NCBI GenBank assembly: GCA_905221605.1 | Contig: CAJNDS010002828.1 | Span: 200,001 to 264,000, forward strand | Direction: 5' to 3' | Source: Symbiodinium natans | Lineage: Eukaryota > Sar > Dinophyceae > Suessiales > Symbiodiniaceae | DNA length: 64,000 bases | Shown here: positions 11,035 to 20,940 of the stretch, in pieces | How the letters are laid out: each line of letters begins with the position of its first letter | Position numbering within the stretch: position 1 is the stretch's first letter | The notes under the pieces: model-generated | What the model saw: only the letters and a program-made list of their open reading frames with translations | Database searches by the model: none | Told to the model about the DNA's origin: nothing | Position numbers and translations under genes: made by a program

Positions 11035-12803
11035 ATGGAGTTTCATCGGATCTTCCCTCTCACTCCTATGATACTCAACTGCAATGTTTACAAGCCCAAG
11101 GCTCCTCCGGTCGACCTCAAGAAGACCCCATGGGAAGCCCTCGATATGGCGTTCCAAGCCGAAGGTAAGCGTTGCTGGGGTCCTGGTTTCGATGGGAAAG
11201 TGCCAGGATACATTGCCGAGGCTCTGGCATAATCAGCAGATTCAGTTCAAGGTTTGCATGCTTGCAGACTTTCTTCGCGCAAACGCTTCCCCTTAGCTTC
11301 AGTCGCAGGGCCATCACTCCTTGCATGAAAGTCGCCAGGTGTCAACCATGGCAGCTGCCATGCTTCACTCAAGCCAATGCCGCAGTGCCATAGCCAAGGA
11401 ATGTTTGAGAAAAGAGAATGTCGCCAGCTCAGACGAGCCACCCTTTCGACGACGTTGGTTGAAGCGAAAGGAAGAGGAGAGCACCGAAGCACCTGCCCCT
11501 CGGTCAAGCATGGTCAAGCCGGTTAAGCAACTTGCACCACGGTGCCATCGAACGAGGCACCGAATGTACTGTATTGGTCCAGACCGGTCAGATTGAACTC
11601 ACGAGGACCCCTATGACACTTTGGGAGTTACAGCCAATGCGACGCTCAAAGAAATCAGGAAAGCGATGCTTGGACTGCATCCAGGGCTACGCAGCTCAGT
11701 TCAGTGCTCCAGACTGGCATTTGCAACTATTGGACCCTGTGTACAGGTACATCCGGCTAGCCAAAGAGACGCATCCAGACACTGGCGGGGATGCTGTGGT
11801 CTTTCAAGATGTGCTCCTGGCGTACCGCATCCTAAGCGACGAGGAGCGCCGAAAGGAGTATGACCAAACAGGTGAAGATGCAGGCGACGTCGCGGAGGAG
11901 GAAAGGAAGGTCAGGGTTGCAGACTTGTCGACGCTGCGGGCAGCTGTTGATAATCACAGGCCGGCCATGTTGGCAATTTGATTTGCTCCGCTAGCACCTG
12001 GTGTCAGAGCGCTTGTTCCTGGATGTTCCTATAATCTGCCGCTTTGGCCAGGGAGGTGCGCTGGGAGTTTGGGATGGCCAATTTGGCTGGCCAGACCGGG
12101 ACTGTGCAATTTGATGACCCAGACACAGGGCTGACGGCACCTTGCTTTAAGAGTTTTTAAGATGATCGGAGGGTATTGTGCAGCGTGCCCAACTGGAAAG
12201 TGTACTTTGCACAGATGGGCTGCTTGTGCAGGAAGTGGTCATCTGGCTCTCCGAGCAAGAAGGGTTTTCAGCCTGGCTTCCGAACGAAGTCCTCACCTAC
12301 TTGAACCCGGATGGGGAGGAGCAGCCTTATGAGTTCTACCAGCAAGCCTTGATGCGCTTGAACAAGGGCCAGTGGCTTGCCAAGTCTTTTCAGAACTCGC
12401 TGTTCACAGACTGTTCGAATCCCCATCTGGCTGCAATGTTTTTTGTCAGGCATGTCAGCATTCCGGGTAGCGCCACTGCACCACAACACAAGTGTTCAAG
12501 TGAACAAAAGCCCCTTCCCCTTCCAGTCGTGAACTACGCCACTATGCCTTTCCTTTCCCCACGAATGCGCGTGAAAAGTGTCGACTTGGGCCTCGACGCT
12601 CCCACCCTCCCAGGATTGTGAAAATTGAGCCGTACGAGAAGCAGATGTCGCGAGCCATCGAGTACAGCCTCGGCTGGCAAGCACACGATTCTGGTGCCAT
12701 GCAGAAGCCGGATCCGTCGCTTGGCATGAGCAGAATTTCTGTGGGCATGAGCCGTAGATCTCCAAAGTCGTGGCGACTTCTTGTCGATCGTTGCCTACAT
12801 TAG
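11035..12803 (+). CDS. J-domain (DnaJ-like) protein, multi-exon
   Basis: J domains stimulate the ATPase of Hsp70 through the HPD loop. The first exon (ATG 11035 to 11164) ends at a textbook GTAAGC donor. A basic exon lies within 11381-11570 (contains RRRWLKRKEEESTEAP). Then 11606-11664 reads DPYDTLGVTANATLKEIRKA, helix I-II of a J domain. After an 82-nt intron, 11747-11909 reads YIRLAKETHPDTGGD and LLAYRILSDEERRKEYD, with the HPD motif and helix IV. The join RKA|YIRLAKETHPD restores the canonical spacing and requires a GA donor (11665) and an AG acceptor (11745-11746). Further coding islands follow at ~12052-12130 (GMANLAGQTGTVQFDDPDTG), 12232-~12388 (VVIWLSEQEGFSAWLPNEVL) and 12614-12803, with a stop at 12801-12803. 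Joining of the later exons is inferred from strand, spacing and composition. The J domain lies mid-protein after a basic region, so this is a type III (J-only) cochaperone, perhaps organellar. Confidence 0.75.
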
Positions 12804-13799
12804 GGGAAGCACAACTGCCGGTACTTGCTTCTAATTGGGTGCTTCTGCACAAGTGGGGGCCCGGGGAAGCAGCCGAGAGGGTCACATTCACGTTTGTTGG
12901 CAGGCTTGAGGGTTGTTGTCAAGGGTTTGAGCCGATATGAGCAGGGAACCTCACGCAACCCTCGCGCAGGCCCAAAAGTCACACCTCCCTCTCATAAACA
13001 CAGGTTTTCCTTCACCGTGCCTGTGCTTGGAGCAACGGTTCCAAGGGCAGGGAGGTGGTTGTTCTGCCTTTCTCTTTTGCTTGCTATAGGTGGTGAAGGT
13101 CAGCTTCTTTTTTGCCAGCGGTGGATGTTGGGACTTTCTCCTCGGGTATCTGTTTTTTTGGGTGTAACTGGCGGCGGTTCAATGGGGTTTGGCTTGCCCA
13201 ATCGTTTTTGCTCTGACTTCGGTTTTTCCCTGTCTCTCTGCAAGCCCTCTGGCGCCCTCTCTCCAGAGCCGCCTTGTAAAGCAAAATATGCGACTCCATC
13301 GAAAACGGTGGCGGGGTCTGCTCGCCTCTCTTTCAGCTCTTGGCGCCTTGCACACAAGATCTCCGGAATTTCTGGTAGAACGGGGCACAGACGCCCGACA
13401 ATTTCGTCGCAGAATGAGCTTGAGTGAACGTGGAACTTCTGCGAGTTGAGCTGCGACTGCTGCTGGAAGAATTTTCCCTCTCGTTTGCTATAGGCCAATG
13501 TGGCCGTTTCAATTTCTAGGTAACGGCTTGACATTAGATGTGCAAGTTCCCACTAAGTAGATTGGCCGTGAGGATGTCTAAGGTTTCTACCAGGAAGGAA
13601 ACGCAAGGCCTTTTGCCGAACTCGCAAGGATACAGACAGGGATCTCGATAAAACCGAGAAATTGCAGGACTTTACTTTGAAGCCTGGTGGAATGTGAGAT
13701 TACCATCTCGGAGATACGTACGTACAGTCACAAAGCATCCGCATTTGTTTTTTCTCGTTGTCTGTTTCCTCGTGTCTTTTGTTGCTTCTTTCCCTCTCT
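12804..13799. other. No supported gene
   Basis: Open frames of up to 200 codons on + (12825-13427) and 144 on minus overlap each other. They contain no motif, no clear start and no credible junctions. I see nothing else here. Confidence 0.35.
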
Positions 13800-13813
13800 G
13801 CGTGTGTGTATGG

Positions 13814-13861
<48 letters not shown>

Positions 13862-13945
13862 TCTCGCTCTCTCTCTCTCTCTCTTGTGCGTGTGTGTGTG
13901 TGTGTGTGCGCGCGCTCTCTCTCTCGCTCTCGCTCTCCCTGTCTT
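13800..13945 (+). repeat. (TG)n / (TC)n compound microsatellite
   Basis: Two TG runs (about 13818-13858 and 13886-13908) alternate with TC-rich runs (about 13863-13884 and 13915-13938). Directly visible. The frames in it are CVCVCV and LSLSLS artefacts. Confidence 0.95.
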
Positions 13946-14171
13946 GGCTCTTTGTGGAAGTAGTTCACCTCTCAGATCCTCCCTACCAAGCTTTGAAGAC
14001 TTGGTTTTGCGTGGGGTCGTTTGGGTTCTTCATTGCCCAGAGCGGAACCTTGCCAAAGGCTGCGGGATGCCGCCTTTGCCCAGGCCACTCAGACTCAGAT
14101 GGCACTCTACTCTCTCAGGCCCAGGTACCGTAGCCAACGGGTCAGTGTAGTGGCTTTAACTGATGTGAAAG

Positions 14172-15060
14172 GTGTTCTTCAAAAAGGGGCGCGAGGCTGA
14201 AGACCGCGGCGTTGTACTGGACATTGGCTGCGGCACCGGCGATGGAAGCCGCCTCTTTGCGTGGCTGGTTCAGCACTTCACCCTGAGACCCAACTCAGTA
14301 ACCCAGTGCAGAGCACTGCAGTCTGGCTTGGTACTCAGTGGCCCAGTTTTCAGGTCTTCTCGAAAGTTCGATCTGGTATTTGGCAGCTCATCTGAAATTT
14401 CATATAGTGTGGACTCCTCAACAAAAGGCACCATATCCCCCACAAAAGCCGCTTGGTGCTTCGCTGGCCCATTGTGTTGCAGGTCTGGACAAGAACTCCA
14501 CAGCTCTTGGCCAGGCCCGGCAGGCCGGGGGAAGTCACATGCTGCATGCTGTACCATGTCTTTGGCCCCGCCAAGGGTCACGAAGTATCACGAAGTATCA
14601 CGAAGTATCACGAATAATCACGAAGTCCTTGGATTTGGCCCTTTCTTGTCTGACTTGGGTTGTTCTTGTGCCTAAGGAAAGCGAGGACGAAGAGATAGGT
14701 CCAGAGCAGGGCCTGTTCCTCCTGCGTGCGGACGCGGAAGAGTTGCCATTTCGAGACCAGCAGGTTGATTATGTGTCTTACTTGCAGACTGGGCGCAAGC
14801 TTTGCATGTTCCTGTTGCGGAACCGCTTCAACCAGCGGCATTTCTTGGCTGTTTGTCCTTCCAAAGCCAGGTGTGGTGGTCATTCGGATGGTCGGAGGTG
14901 GAGCATCCCGAGGATGTGTTGAAAGGCTCCCCGGCCCAGGAAGTTGTCGTGACCTCGCTGTTTTGACATCCGCGAAGACTTTCTGAGTATCCCTTGCCCA
15001 GGCATCCACAGGATACTGAAAGTGGGCGGCAGGACACAAGCTGCTGTGACAAGACTAAAA
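14172..15060 (+). CDS. SAM-dependent methyltransferase, multi-exon
   Basis: Three islands on the + strand give class I methyltransferase motifs in the right order. About 14172-14270 contains VVLDIGCGTGDGSRLFA, the glycine-rich motif I that binds S-adenosylmethionine. About 14680-14785 contains ADAEELPFRDQQVDYV, the UbiE/Methyltransf_11-type motif with the acidic D-A-E and LPF. A segment near 14895-14960 contains EVEHPEDVLKGSPAQEVVV. About 14998-15050, after a GCCCAG acceptor, contains IHRILKVGGR, matching the post-motif III R.LK.GGR. The frames differ, so introns intervene. The substrate cannot be read. The region between the first two islands includes a 10-bp tandem repeat, consistent with intron. 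The exact start is not fixed: the frame at 14172 opens soon after a possible AAAG acceptor, so an upstream exon may exist. Confidence 0.75.
14578..14626 (+). repeat. 10-bp tandem repeat (TCACGAAGTA)
   Basis: Four to five copies of a TCACGAAGTA unit, the last two slightly altered. It lies in the presumed intron between methyltransferase exons. Confidence 0.9.
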
Positions 15061-15654
15061 AGGCATATGTCACCTTCGTACCCGGCAGGGTGGCGATTGC
15101 AACAGCGTCCGGGAAGCCTTTGGCCAAGGACGCTCCACATACGGGACCTTGTGCGAGGGACCCGCCTCAGAACAGTCACATTCCGGGATACAGTTTGAGC
15201 GAGCTCGATGCAAAATTGCCTCGACGTGAAATGCCAGGGTGGGCAATGTTGAAAATGCAGCCCTTCTTTTGTTTGCAAATCCTTCCTGCGATTGCAAAGC
15301 CACGTCAAAAAGCAAAGCCAGACAAGTTAAAGAAGGTTCAGCTCTTGTGTATCAACATGCCATGCCTTCATAAACACGCCTGCCTCCAATCACGCGCCAT
15401 AAGCACCGAAGCCAAAGCCAAGCGGGCCAATGCAAACTGCAGCTAAGCACGCCATAAAGCAGAGCATTCTTCGGCGCTGCCAGAGAAGCGTCCATGTGCT
15501 GCACCGTTTGCACGCGTTCAGGGCCTCCGAGCCTCCGAATGGCTGTCAGTTACAGTTCCACATGTTGTATGCTTTTTCTTGCGAAGAACAGTTGCAGCCG
15601 CAGCCCGTGTTCAGAGCTTCCAAATGCAAGTCTAATGACATCTTGCACGGGTTC

Positions 15655-16303
15655 CACACGTCGAAGGGGTATAGTTGCACGCTCGCAGTTTCGACTTGGA
15701 GGATTTGCAAAGGAGTTTTGGAATGTCTATGAGAGTAGGCGTCGAGAGGCTAGTTGCAGCACCTTTCTGAGAAATCTTCGCACCGAAACACATGTACTGA
15801 AAATGGTTGTTGTTTCTTTTGTTGATCCCCTGGGCAATCACTGTCCGCTCCATCCTGAAGATGCTAAAAGAGCAATCTTGCAGGAGATTCAGAGCAAGTT
15901 GTCCGAGATCGGATTTGCAGACGCTTGTCTGGTACATGGGCCAGCGTGTGATTGCTGATGCATTTTCAGCCCCAGGAAACAGCAATCTATCCTCCACGGT
16001 CACGAGTTTTCCTGAATTATGCTCCTTGGCCGGCAAACGGAGCAAGCACTTGAGTCGGAAGATTTGAGCCTTGCTTAGGCGACGAAGCTCCGCTAAGCGG
16101 AGTTCTGGATCACCATGGGCACGTGAGAGCGGCATCAATTTTAAAGATCGCTTGTCGATAGGCCCCAGAACGACTGATCCAAAATTTGCCCCGCTGAATG
16201 CGGAATTGAACAGAGTTGCAACTCCATTTGGCAAAGTCCGGTCTGAGTTTGCCGAACAGTCTAGCCGAGCACTTCCAAAGCATGTAAGACTGAAGGCTTG
16301 AAC
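15655..16303 (+). CDS. Unknown gene, strand uncertain
   Basis: On the + strand a frame to about 15930 contains HPEDAKRAILQEIQSKLSEI. A second island from about 16096 contains INFKDRLSIGPRTTDPKF and AELNRVATPFGKVRSEFAE, and stops at 16301-16303. Both look like ordinary soluble protein. However, the minus strand is open for 270 codons across the same bases (16444 down to 15632), with a signal-peptide-like start (LRLLLLAPATAQALS). I prefer + because the other genes here are on + and because its composition is more protein-like, but the alternative is real. No family recognised. Confidence 0.4.
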
Positions 16304-17639
16304 TCGTTCCTGCTGCTGTGCGTGTTGGCCTGGGGCTTGGAGTGAGAGGGCCTGAGCAGTTGCTGGGGCTAACAGAAGGAGCCGCAAGGATGATGATGTC
16401 ACATGAGTCATACGTGTGTTTTGTGGAAGGTTACGCAGCTTCATCGCCTCGACTGCCTGTCACCAAATGCTGCCAGATTCCTACTGCTGTAAAGTGCAGC
16501 AAAGGCACGACATTCCAGTGACGGAAGGTTTGTAGCTGTAGAGGTCCACCCGGCAGTGTATTCCTTGTCAGGCCGGGCTGGCAGGACTTCAACTCGCTGG
16601 ACAGCTAATCTCCTTCAGGCACCCCCCTGGTACCGAGTGGCATGAGCTGCAACTTTCTGCCAGCGAAGGGTGCTCTGTGCAAGTGAAGGCTGTTTTGGCG
16701 GTCATGCTGGTCTGACCCTGGATATTGCTTCGCGCCCAGCATTGGTATTTTGCTTGTTTTGGAATGTTGGATGACCAGAGGCGCATCACACATGCCAGAC
16801 AACGCAGAATCTGAGTGTGTGGCCTAGATGGCTACATGCTGTAGCTATGGACCAGATCCGGAGCGGAGGAACACAAGACAGAGAGTGGATGCGACTTTCG
16901 AGGCCAGAGCCGCATGCCCGGATGATGAGTTGCTCGGATGAGTGCCTCGGCCTGTGAAACGTATCCTGCGAATCCATTTGCAGACAGTCCGCTGGGTTCT
17001 GGCCTTTCACGGCCAGGTATGCACGACTCGCATCGTCGGAGGAAACCGAGCTTGAGCCGGCAGGCCAGGATCTCGCCACTGGCAGTTGGAGTCTGGGATG
17101 AATGTAATTGTTAACGCTTGCGCCCGCCGCCTCGACAGCCGAGCTGGCCCAATGCGGGGTGTCGCGGTGCGCATCGCAGACGGAACGTCCACGACAGCTG
17201 CCCTTCCTACATTGGCGCAAGCACGCGCAAGACCCGCGCATGGATGGCAATCCGGAAGTCTTTCAGCTTGGCTTTCCTTGTCATGCCTTCCGGGTGCCCC
17301 CATGCAAAGTTGGCTGTTCATGCACCAAGTTGAGACTAGAAGAGGCCGCACAAGCCGGATGCCTTCGACCTGCTAGGACTCCAAGGTAGTGCAAAAGTGC
17401 AACGGGATGTGCAAGCTCCGTAGTTCTGTGTGGTTCTGATCACGAAAGCTAGCCCCCGGAAGCTAGCGGAGTATCTTGCGAACCCTGCTTTTCAGGTCTT
17501 GATGTTGCTTTGTCTGCCTGCATGGACTCTTGCGGTGATTACGCTGAGCCTCCCACAGGCTAAGCAGCAAAATGTGCGTTGTAATGCAGCGCCGAAACCA
17601 CGTTACTACATCTCAAACCATGTACGGGTGAGCGAACTG
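16304..17639. other. No supported gene
   Basis: Overlapping short frames on both strands and no motif. GC-rich mixed sequence without notable repeats. Confidence 0.35.
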
Positions 17640-17925
17640 CCAATGCATCTCTAAGTGAGCAGCATCGAAGCCATGTACGGGTGAGTTTAAATGCTGGATT
17701 CTCTGGGGATACTCTGCGGGCACTCCAGGAATTCTCTGCAAATACTCTAAGGTTGGGCATGCCAGGGATTCTTTAGGGGTACGCTGGGTTGCACTCCAGG
17801 GCCTTTTTCGGGGGGATATTCTTGGGGCTGGGCAATTTAGGGATCTTGTGGGGATGCTCTGAAATGGGCACTTGAGGGATTCTCTGGGGATACTCTTGAG
17901 GCTGGGCACGCTCGGGATGCCTGAC
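17640..17925 (+). repeat. Degenerate tandem repeat, roughly 40-50 bp unit
   Basis: A phrase like GGGATTCTCTGGGGATACTC recurs in diverged form about six times, with intervening GGGCA and CTCCAGG blocks. It is preceded by two copies of CCATGTACGGGTGAG (about 17619 and 17672). The decay indicates an old minisatellite. Confidence 0.7.
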
Positions 17926-17970
17926 CGGCCGAGGAGAAGAGTTTAACAACTGCAGAAAGAGGGTGGAGAA

Positions 17971-18090
17971 CAATGAAAATCCAGCTGGCTTACGGGAACA
18001 TCGTTGCCAGTGATTCTAGTGCTGAGCTTCAAGGCTCGTACTACAAAACAATGAAATTCAGCCGGCTTACGGAAACATCGATTCCAGTGC
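17971..18090 (+). repeat. Two-copy direct repeat, about 77 bp apart
   Basis: The segment starting CAATGAAAATCCAGCTGGCT (17971) recurs in diverged form at about 18048 (CAATGAAATTCAGCCGGCT), followed in both by TTACGG.AACATCG.T.CCAG. Two imperfect tandem copies. Confidence 0.75.
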
Positions 18091-18187
18091 TAGGCTTGTA
18101 TTGCGAGAATCAATGCAAGCTTTTGAGGCATGGTCTCATGGTCCCACAGTACGAAAAGCGATATTAGGCCCCACCTAAAGCGATAAC

Positions 18188-18466
18188 ATGGCTTCCCGTC
18201 CTTTCACTTTCCTGGCAAAAGTTGTCCGACACTCATATGAGTTCATTTCGCTCTTCATAATCTTTGGCTGCCTTCGGAGTGCGCTGGGTAGTCAACTGCA
18301 AGTCTCACACTTGCCTGTTCACTCGACGCAGTTCTCATTAATGAGACAAGTGGCCGAGGAGCCTGTTGCAGCAAAGGTGCCTGGGAGTGCGGCGCAGGCA
18401 ACTTGCAGCCCCAATTGCTTGCACGCTGAGACTAGATTGAGGAATCTACACACAACAGAAAAATGA
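18188..18466 (+). CDS. Possible small secreted or anchored protein (92 residues)
   Basis: ATG 18188 opens a 92-codon frame with a basic N-terminus, a hydrophobic stretch (FISLFIIFGCLRSALGS) and a polar remainder with two CXXXC-like pairs, stopping at 18466. This fits a signal peptide or signal anchor. It could instead be the first exon of the beta-hydroxylase gene that follows on the same strand, since animal Asp/Asn hydroxylases are type II membrane proteins. Family otherwise unknown. Confidence 0.35.
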   Translation: MASRPFTFLAKVVRHSYEFISLFIIFGCLRSALGSQLQVSHLPVHSTQFSLMRQVAEEPVAAKVPGSAAQATCSPNCLHAETRLRNLHTTEK

Positions 18467-18820
18467 AGAAACGCCGTCACTAGAAACGAACACTAGTTCG
18501 ATCACCGCATCGTAGAGCTTGCTTCAACACGTGCTTGAAGCTAGCTGCCGTCATGGAGAATCTCTTGAAGCATTGAAAGCCCATGAAATCCACATGCCTT
18601 ATTTTTTTAGAGTCTCATGACGGTGATGGAATTGTGATGGAATTGCTAGGGTTTCAAGTCGTGGATTTAGCTTGTGGTCGGCTTTCTGCCCCAGAACGGG
18701 GAGTGGGTTCACGCGCTTGAAGGTGCAGAAAGATGTTCAGAAAAGGGTTGAAGGTGTTGGTGTGCTGTACCACTCTTATAGCATCTGGGTATTAGGGTTG
18801 AGTACGGGTATTTTCACGGC

Positions 18821-19759
18821 ATGGCGTGGGACTTGCAAACTGCCCGTCATGGTGCGCACTTTCTGGATGCTGGACTCATGGGTGCTCTTGGAGAACTTTG
18901 GTTTTTCAGGTCTCGGAAGCTAGATGGAAGGGCAAGGCTCGATTCTTTGCAGCGTGCTCAGGGCTATTTAGCCAGCGTGCTGCACGACGTGGACGAAGGG
19001 GATGCTGCAATTGCTGCATCCCTTCATGTGTGGTTGAATCGAGTGCTGGATGCTCAGGGAGACCTGGAGGCTTGTCGATCGTGGGCGGAGAAATGCGTGT
19101 CCAGGCGCATTCTGTGGGAAGACCCCTACCAGCGTCCGGGGCATTTCCTTCGAGGCTTGAAGTCGCAGCCTTGGCATTCGGCTTCACAGTTCGAACTTTG
19201 CCGACGACTAGAGTCCGCGTACGAAGCGATTAAAGCGGAGCTCCTTGCATTGTCAAGTGCGCAATCTGACTGGAGTCGTGTGGGAGGTCGCGCTGCGCAT
19301 GACGGAGGGTTGATAGAAAGTGGAGACTGGCAGGAGATCATCCTGCTGGGCGACTCTGATCAATGTTTTGCGAATCGGCAGAGGTGTCCAGCGACTTCGG
19401 CTGCACTAGCATCTCGACCCGAAGCTGTAGAATGCGCCCGTCTCGGAGTAGGAGAAGCTCTCTTCTCCTTGCTGAAGCCACACACGAGTCTTCGGACACA
19501 TTGTGGGCCGACCAACATGCGCTTAACATGCCACTTGGGACTTATCATACCAGATGGATGCCATATCGTTGCTGGGAGTGGCCCACCTCGAACTTGGAAA
19601 GAGGGGAAATGTCTTGTCTTTGACGACTCCTATGAGCACTCAGTGGAGAACCGCTCCGACAAGAGCCGGATCGTGTTGCTGGTGAATTTCTGGCATCCTG
19701 GCCTTTCCCCAAACGATTGGCCAAGGATGGCCAGTTCTGCGTCCGGAAGCGACGGGTAA
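18821..19759 (+). CDS. Aspartyl/asparaginyl beta-hydroxylase domain protein
   Basis: This family comprises Fe(II)/2-oxoglutarate oxygenases that hydroxylate Asp or Asn side chains, often of secretory-pathway proteins. In the 312-codon frame the hallmark block THCGPTNMRLTCHLGL is complete, followed by WKEGKCLVFDDSYEHSV and SRIVLLVNFWHPGLSP. Candidate iron ligands are His238 (CHLGL) and His273 (YEHSV). The Arg in SRIVLL fits the 2-oxoglutarate-binding arginine. The N-terminal half has the QRPGHFLRGL...PWH segment typical of the family. The domain is uninterrupted by introns. A TTTTTCAG|G acceptor at about 18910 suggests the coding exon may start there, with the upstream ATG being intron read-through. 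The stop lies within GGGTAAGCC, which could alternatively be a donor. An N-terminal anchor exon, perhaps 18188-18466, is expected but unproven. Confidence 0.88.
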   Translation: MAWDLQTARHGAHFLDAGLMGALGELWFFRSRKLDGRARLDSLQRAQGYLASVLHDVDEGDAAIAASLHVWLNRVLDAQGDLEACRSWAEKCVSRRILWEDPYQRPGHFLRGLKSQPWHSASQFELCRRLESAYEAIKAELLALSSAQSDWSRVGGRAAHDGGLIESGDWQEIILLGDSDQCFANRQRCPATSAALASRPEAVECARLGVGEALFSLLKPHTSLRTHCGPTNMRLTCHLGLIIPDGCHIVAGSGPPRTWKEGKCLVFDDSYEHSVENRSDKSRIVLLVNFWHPGLSPNDWPRMASSASGSDG

Positions 19760-19885
19760 GCCGGGCCAGAGAAAAAACAGCGGCGCGGCTTTGTTTATTG
19801 TAAGAGCCTGTGGCGGTTGAGTAGTTGCCACAGTTGCGGCGTGCTGGCAGGCTGGGGCAAGAAAGCCTGTGTAGTTTGTGGGAGA

Positions 19886-20039
19886 TTGCGGACAAAGCGC
19901 TGCAAGCACTGCAGGCAGGATTGGACAAGTTGAGCTGTTGAACAACGTCACAACGTCTCGCCCGTATGTCTGGCCTTGAGGCAGTGTGGACGCTGTGTAG
20001 CAAGATTTGATCACCACTGCCCTTGGCTGGGCAACTGTG
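19886..20039 (+). CDS. DHHC palmitoyltransferase, two exons of the cysteine-rich domain
   Basis: DHHC proteins transfer palmitate to cysteines of membrane-associated proteins. Exon A (to 19914) reads [10 protein letters not shown]. Exon B (19981-20039) reads [19 protein letters not shown]. Joined, they give the zinc-binding cysteine-rich domain with the catalytic Cys of DHHC. The 66-nt intron begins with GC (19915) and ends AG (19980), and both junctions share AG|GCAG, a direct repeat. A further GC donor follows exon B at 20040. The flanking transmembrane exons were not found: downstream sequence is a dispersed repeat, and the upstream gene is the unrelated hydroxylase. This may be an intact gene with distant exons or a gene fragment. 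Confidence 0.7.
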
Positions 20040-20069
20040 GCTTGGAAGCAGTACGGGGGTTTACGATAT

Positions 20070-20152
20070 TCGAGGTACCTTATTGGGGTCCTTATTCTAA
20101 GATTTCTCAGGGGATCCTACTATTTGGGGGTCTAGATTCGGGGTCCTTGTTA
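20070..20152 (+). repeat. Dispersed repeat, copy 1 (GGGGTCC..ATCCTACTATTTG)
   Basis: Shares GGGGTCCTTATT, GGGGATCCTACTATTTG and a diverged AGATT.GGGGTCC block, in the same order, with 51088-51178. The two copies differ by a small indel. They are about 31 kb apart in the same orientation. Confidence 0.7.
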
Positions 20153-20447
20153 TCGCACACTCCCGTTTTAGCAGTTTGCAGCATGCGTGTTGGCATGTCT
20201 CAGGGGCGCAGCACTTGCTGCTTGTTCTCGGTCATTCCAGGCATTGGTGAGGGCAACCTGCGACTCAGCCGAATTCGAAGCGTGTACTATGTCAGGAAAC
20301 ATGCAATGCAGACATGGCTGTAGTTTGTCTTTGACCGTTTTCCGAGGGGTGTTTTCTTGCGGCTGCAGGCTTAGCTTTTTCGTATGCGCTCCCCAGCCGA
20401 GCTGGATGCTCCATGTATGATGTCCCACTCGGACTGAGCCATTCACG

Positions 20448-20530
20448 CGTTGTGTGTGCGTGTGAGTGCGTGCGTGCGTCCGTGCGTCCGTGCGTGCGTG
20501 CGTGCGTGCGTGTACGCGCATATGTGTGTG
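20448..20530 (+). repeat. (TGCG)n/(GT)n-type microsatellite
   Basis: TGTGTGCG, GTGCGTGCGTCCG and GCGTGCGTGCG units follow one another for about 80 bases. Simple repeat. Confidence 0.9.
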
Positions 20531-20827
20531 CACAAAGGGTTTTAGTTTAAGTTAGTGAGTCAGTCTCAGCCGGACCTCGAGAGCACTGATCTGGAATCCC
20601 ACCTTTCACATACTCTGCCTCTTTTGCCGCATGCTGAGGTTTCTTGCATCAACTCTCCTGTGCCAGCCTCAGCGTGCGAGTATGGATTCGTCATACCGTG
20701 CCCTGCTGCTTGCTGCCATTTCAGCAAGTGAGGTCTCTGTTGCTTGCCCTCGGGCTTGCCTTCGAAGGCCTGGAGGCCCACCCTGCATGGGTAATCACGC
20801 ATGAAACATCCTGAAACCTGTTGATTC

Positions 20828-20940
20828 AGGGTTTAGTTTCGGGTTTGGGGTGTAGGGTTCCTAAAGACTGCTAACTCAGTGCTGCTTGGAGCTGGCGTCC
20901 GCAAGCCCAGTTGCAAAAGGGTTTAGGGTTTGGGGTTTAG
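20828..20940 (+). repeat. Interstitial telomere-like repeats (TTTAGGG)
   Basis: Two short clusters of degenerate GGTTTAG units: 20828-20859 (AGGGTTTAG, CGGGTTTGGGG, GTAGGGTT) and 20917-20940 (AGGGTTTAGGGTTTGGGGT). The plant-type TTTAGGG telomere repeat is known from dinoflagellates. Orientation is opposite to the CCCTAAA clusters at 36.9 and 40.7 kb. Confidence 0.7.

Noticed and set aside
10591-11157. 188-codon minus frame
   Set aside because: Antisense to a + exon (11035-11164) with a perfect GTAAGC donor and J-domain continuation.
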